Assembly: GCF_947253055.1 (NCBI RefSeq)
Contig: NZ_CAMXYE010000040.1
Coordinates: 1 to 13,465, forward strand
Length of the DNA: 13,465 nt
Direction: 5' to 3'
Source: an uncultured Arcanobacterium sp.
Lineage (GTDB): Bacteria; Actinomycetota; Actinomycetes; Actinomycetales; Actinomycetaceae
The position numbers and the translations under genes are program-made. The notes under the pieces were generated by a model. That model was not told the origin of the DNA and searched no databases. It saw only the letters and a program-made list of their open reading frames with translations. Below, in pieces: positions 12,959-13,465 of this stretch (positions are counted from its first letter, which is position 1; each line of letters opens with the position of its first letter).

Positions 12959-13465
12959 GCCAAAATATAGTGTACAAGCTCCTCCAACCGGAGGAGCTGT
13001 ACATTTTGGTAATGCAGGTTGGGAAAAGTTGCTGCGTTTTGCACAGTTGCTTGAATCGCAAGGGCAAGTGCAGGGGCTGGTAGGTCCACGCGAGATGGAT
13101 AAACTTTGGGATCGTCACTTGCTTAACTCCACTGCGCTATTAGATTTTTTGCCTTTCGGCGCTGAGCTTATTGATGTGGGAGCAGGAGCGGGTTTTCCGG
13201 GAATCGTGATTGCCGCTGTGCGCCCTGATATGCAGCTTTACTTGGTAGAGCCGATGGAGCGCCGCGTCAAGTGGCTGGAGATGGTGAAAGCGGAGCTGAA
13301 TCTCTCTAATGTGGAAATTAAAAGAGGGCGCGCAGAAGAGTTTGCCGGCAAGCTGGCTAGTGAGTTTGTGACGGCGCGCGCGGTAGCTGCTTTACGAAAA
13401 TTGGTGCCATGGACTTTGCCTTTAGTGAAAAGTGGTGGCTCGCTCCTCGCTTTGAAAGGTGCCCG
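12948..13465 (+). CDS. rsmG: 16S rRNA (guanine-527-N7) methyltransferase, 3' end cut
   Basis: 172 codons plus 2 bases to the window edge; the family is usually 200-250 aa. The SAM-dependent enzyme methylates G527 of 16S rRNA. Seen: the family helix GLVGPREMDKLWDRHLLNS (43-61), the SAM-binding loop DVGAGAGFPG (76-85), the acidic strand end VEPMERR and RGRAEEF. Start choice is uncertain: ATG 12948 and ATG 12933 are in frame, both inside the 15 bp repeats, and neither has a strong ribosome site (GGATGA before 12948 is the better). A strong hairpin covers codons 5-21, so a start downstream, such as TTG 13029, cannot be excluded; but the AVHFG stretch resembles the usual N-terminal FG motif and favours the upstream start. 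Confidence 0.93.
   Translation, partial: MSEEPKYSVQAPPTGGAVHFGNAGWEKLLRFAQLLESQGQVQGLVGPREMDKLWDRHLLNSTALLDFLPFGAELIDVGAGAGFPGIVIAAVRPDMQLYLVEPMERRVKWLEMVKAELNLSNVEIKRGRAEEFAGKLASEFVTARAVAALRKLVPWTLPLVKSGGSLLALKGA
12960..13009. terminator. Terminator-like hairpin inside 5' end of rsmG
   Basis: Inner stem: TGTACA, bulged A, GCTCCTCC (12971-12985), loop AACC, GGAGGAGCTGTACA (12990-13003): 14 pairs. Outer arms CCAAAA (12960-12965) and TTTTGG (13004-13009) add six more after a 5 nt left bulge. An A-run before and T-run after give the look of a bidirectional intrinsic terminator, yet it lies inside the predicted rsmG reading frame. It may end most jag transcripts or attenuate rsmG. The T-run is only four long. 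Confidence 0.5.

Noticed and set aside
12553..13089. 178-codon antisense frame over jag and rsmG
   Set aside because: Its Ser/Ala and Tyr-Ala-Asn repeats are the complement of the jag tail repeats and the 15 bp array; the sense genes explain the frame.
1..13465. Search for mobile elements, CRISPR arrays, tRNA genes or a hidden defence system
   Set aside because: Gene order is the conserved actinobacterial origin locus with no insertions, no spaced repeats and no RNA gene recognised.

Overview
This window is the chromosomal replication-origin neighbourhood of a bacterium. The gene order gyrA-gyrB-dciA-recF-dnaN-oriC-dnaA-rpmH-rnpA-yidD-yidC-jag-rsmG, the actinobacterial DciA tail (GPHRPSWRHGKYVVPGRG), the actinobacterial YidC N-terminus and an Ala at the GyrA position equal to E. 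coli Ser83 all point to Actinomycetota. Base composition looks moderate (roughly mid-40s to 50 percent GC by eye, not counted), low for that phylum. My best guess is an Actinomycetaceae-like or related low-GC lineage; genus is not resolvable from the sequence alone. No mobile element, CRISPR array, tRNA or rRNA was seen.

Left arm (1-9776, all minus strand): gyrA (3' end cut by the window edge), gyrB, dciA, recF, dnaN, then a 322 bp gap holding the origin, then dnaA. gyrA/gyrB are 8 bp apart and dciA/recF abut exactly. gyrB has its own probable promoter in the 259 bp gap behind dciA, next to a perfect 12 bp palindrome. The dnaA-dnaN gap holds DnaA boxes and a textbook basal unwinding module: two abutting DnaA boxes, a 4 nt GC-rich spacer, five in-register DnaA-trios and an AT-rich stretch. 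A second DnaA-box cluster lies upstream of dnaA, so the origin is probably bipartite around dnaA, as in Bacillus subtilis.

Right arm (10194-13465, all plus strand): rpmH (only 46 codons), rnpA, yidD, yidC, jag/khpB and a partial rsmG. rpmH and rnpA are joined as TAA-ATG and rnpA/yidD overlap by 7 bp, so the first genes look like one translationally coupled operon. A promoter and two back-to-back stem-loops precede rpmH.

Functionally the left arm supplies initiation (DnaA, DciA helicase recruitment), the clamp (DnaN), gap repair (RecF) and gyrase. The right arm supplies ribosome and RNA maturation (L34, RNase P protein, RsmG, the RNA-binding protein Jag) and membrane protein insertion (YidD, YidC).

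The gene content is ordinary. The parts worth a second look are non-coding: the DnaA-trio module, a structured rpmH leader, two strong hairpins of similar design inside the coding regions of rnpA and rsmG, and a 15 bp tandem repeat that carries the rsmG start codons. At protein level, DnaA has Ser in place of the first Gly of Walker A.
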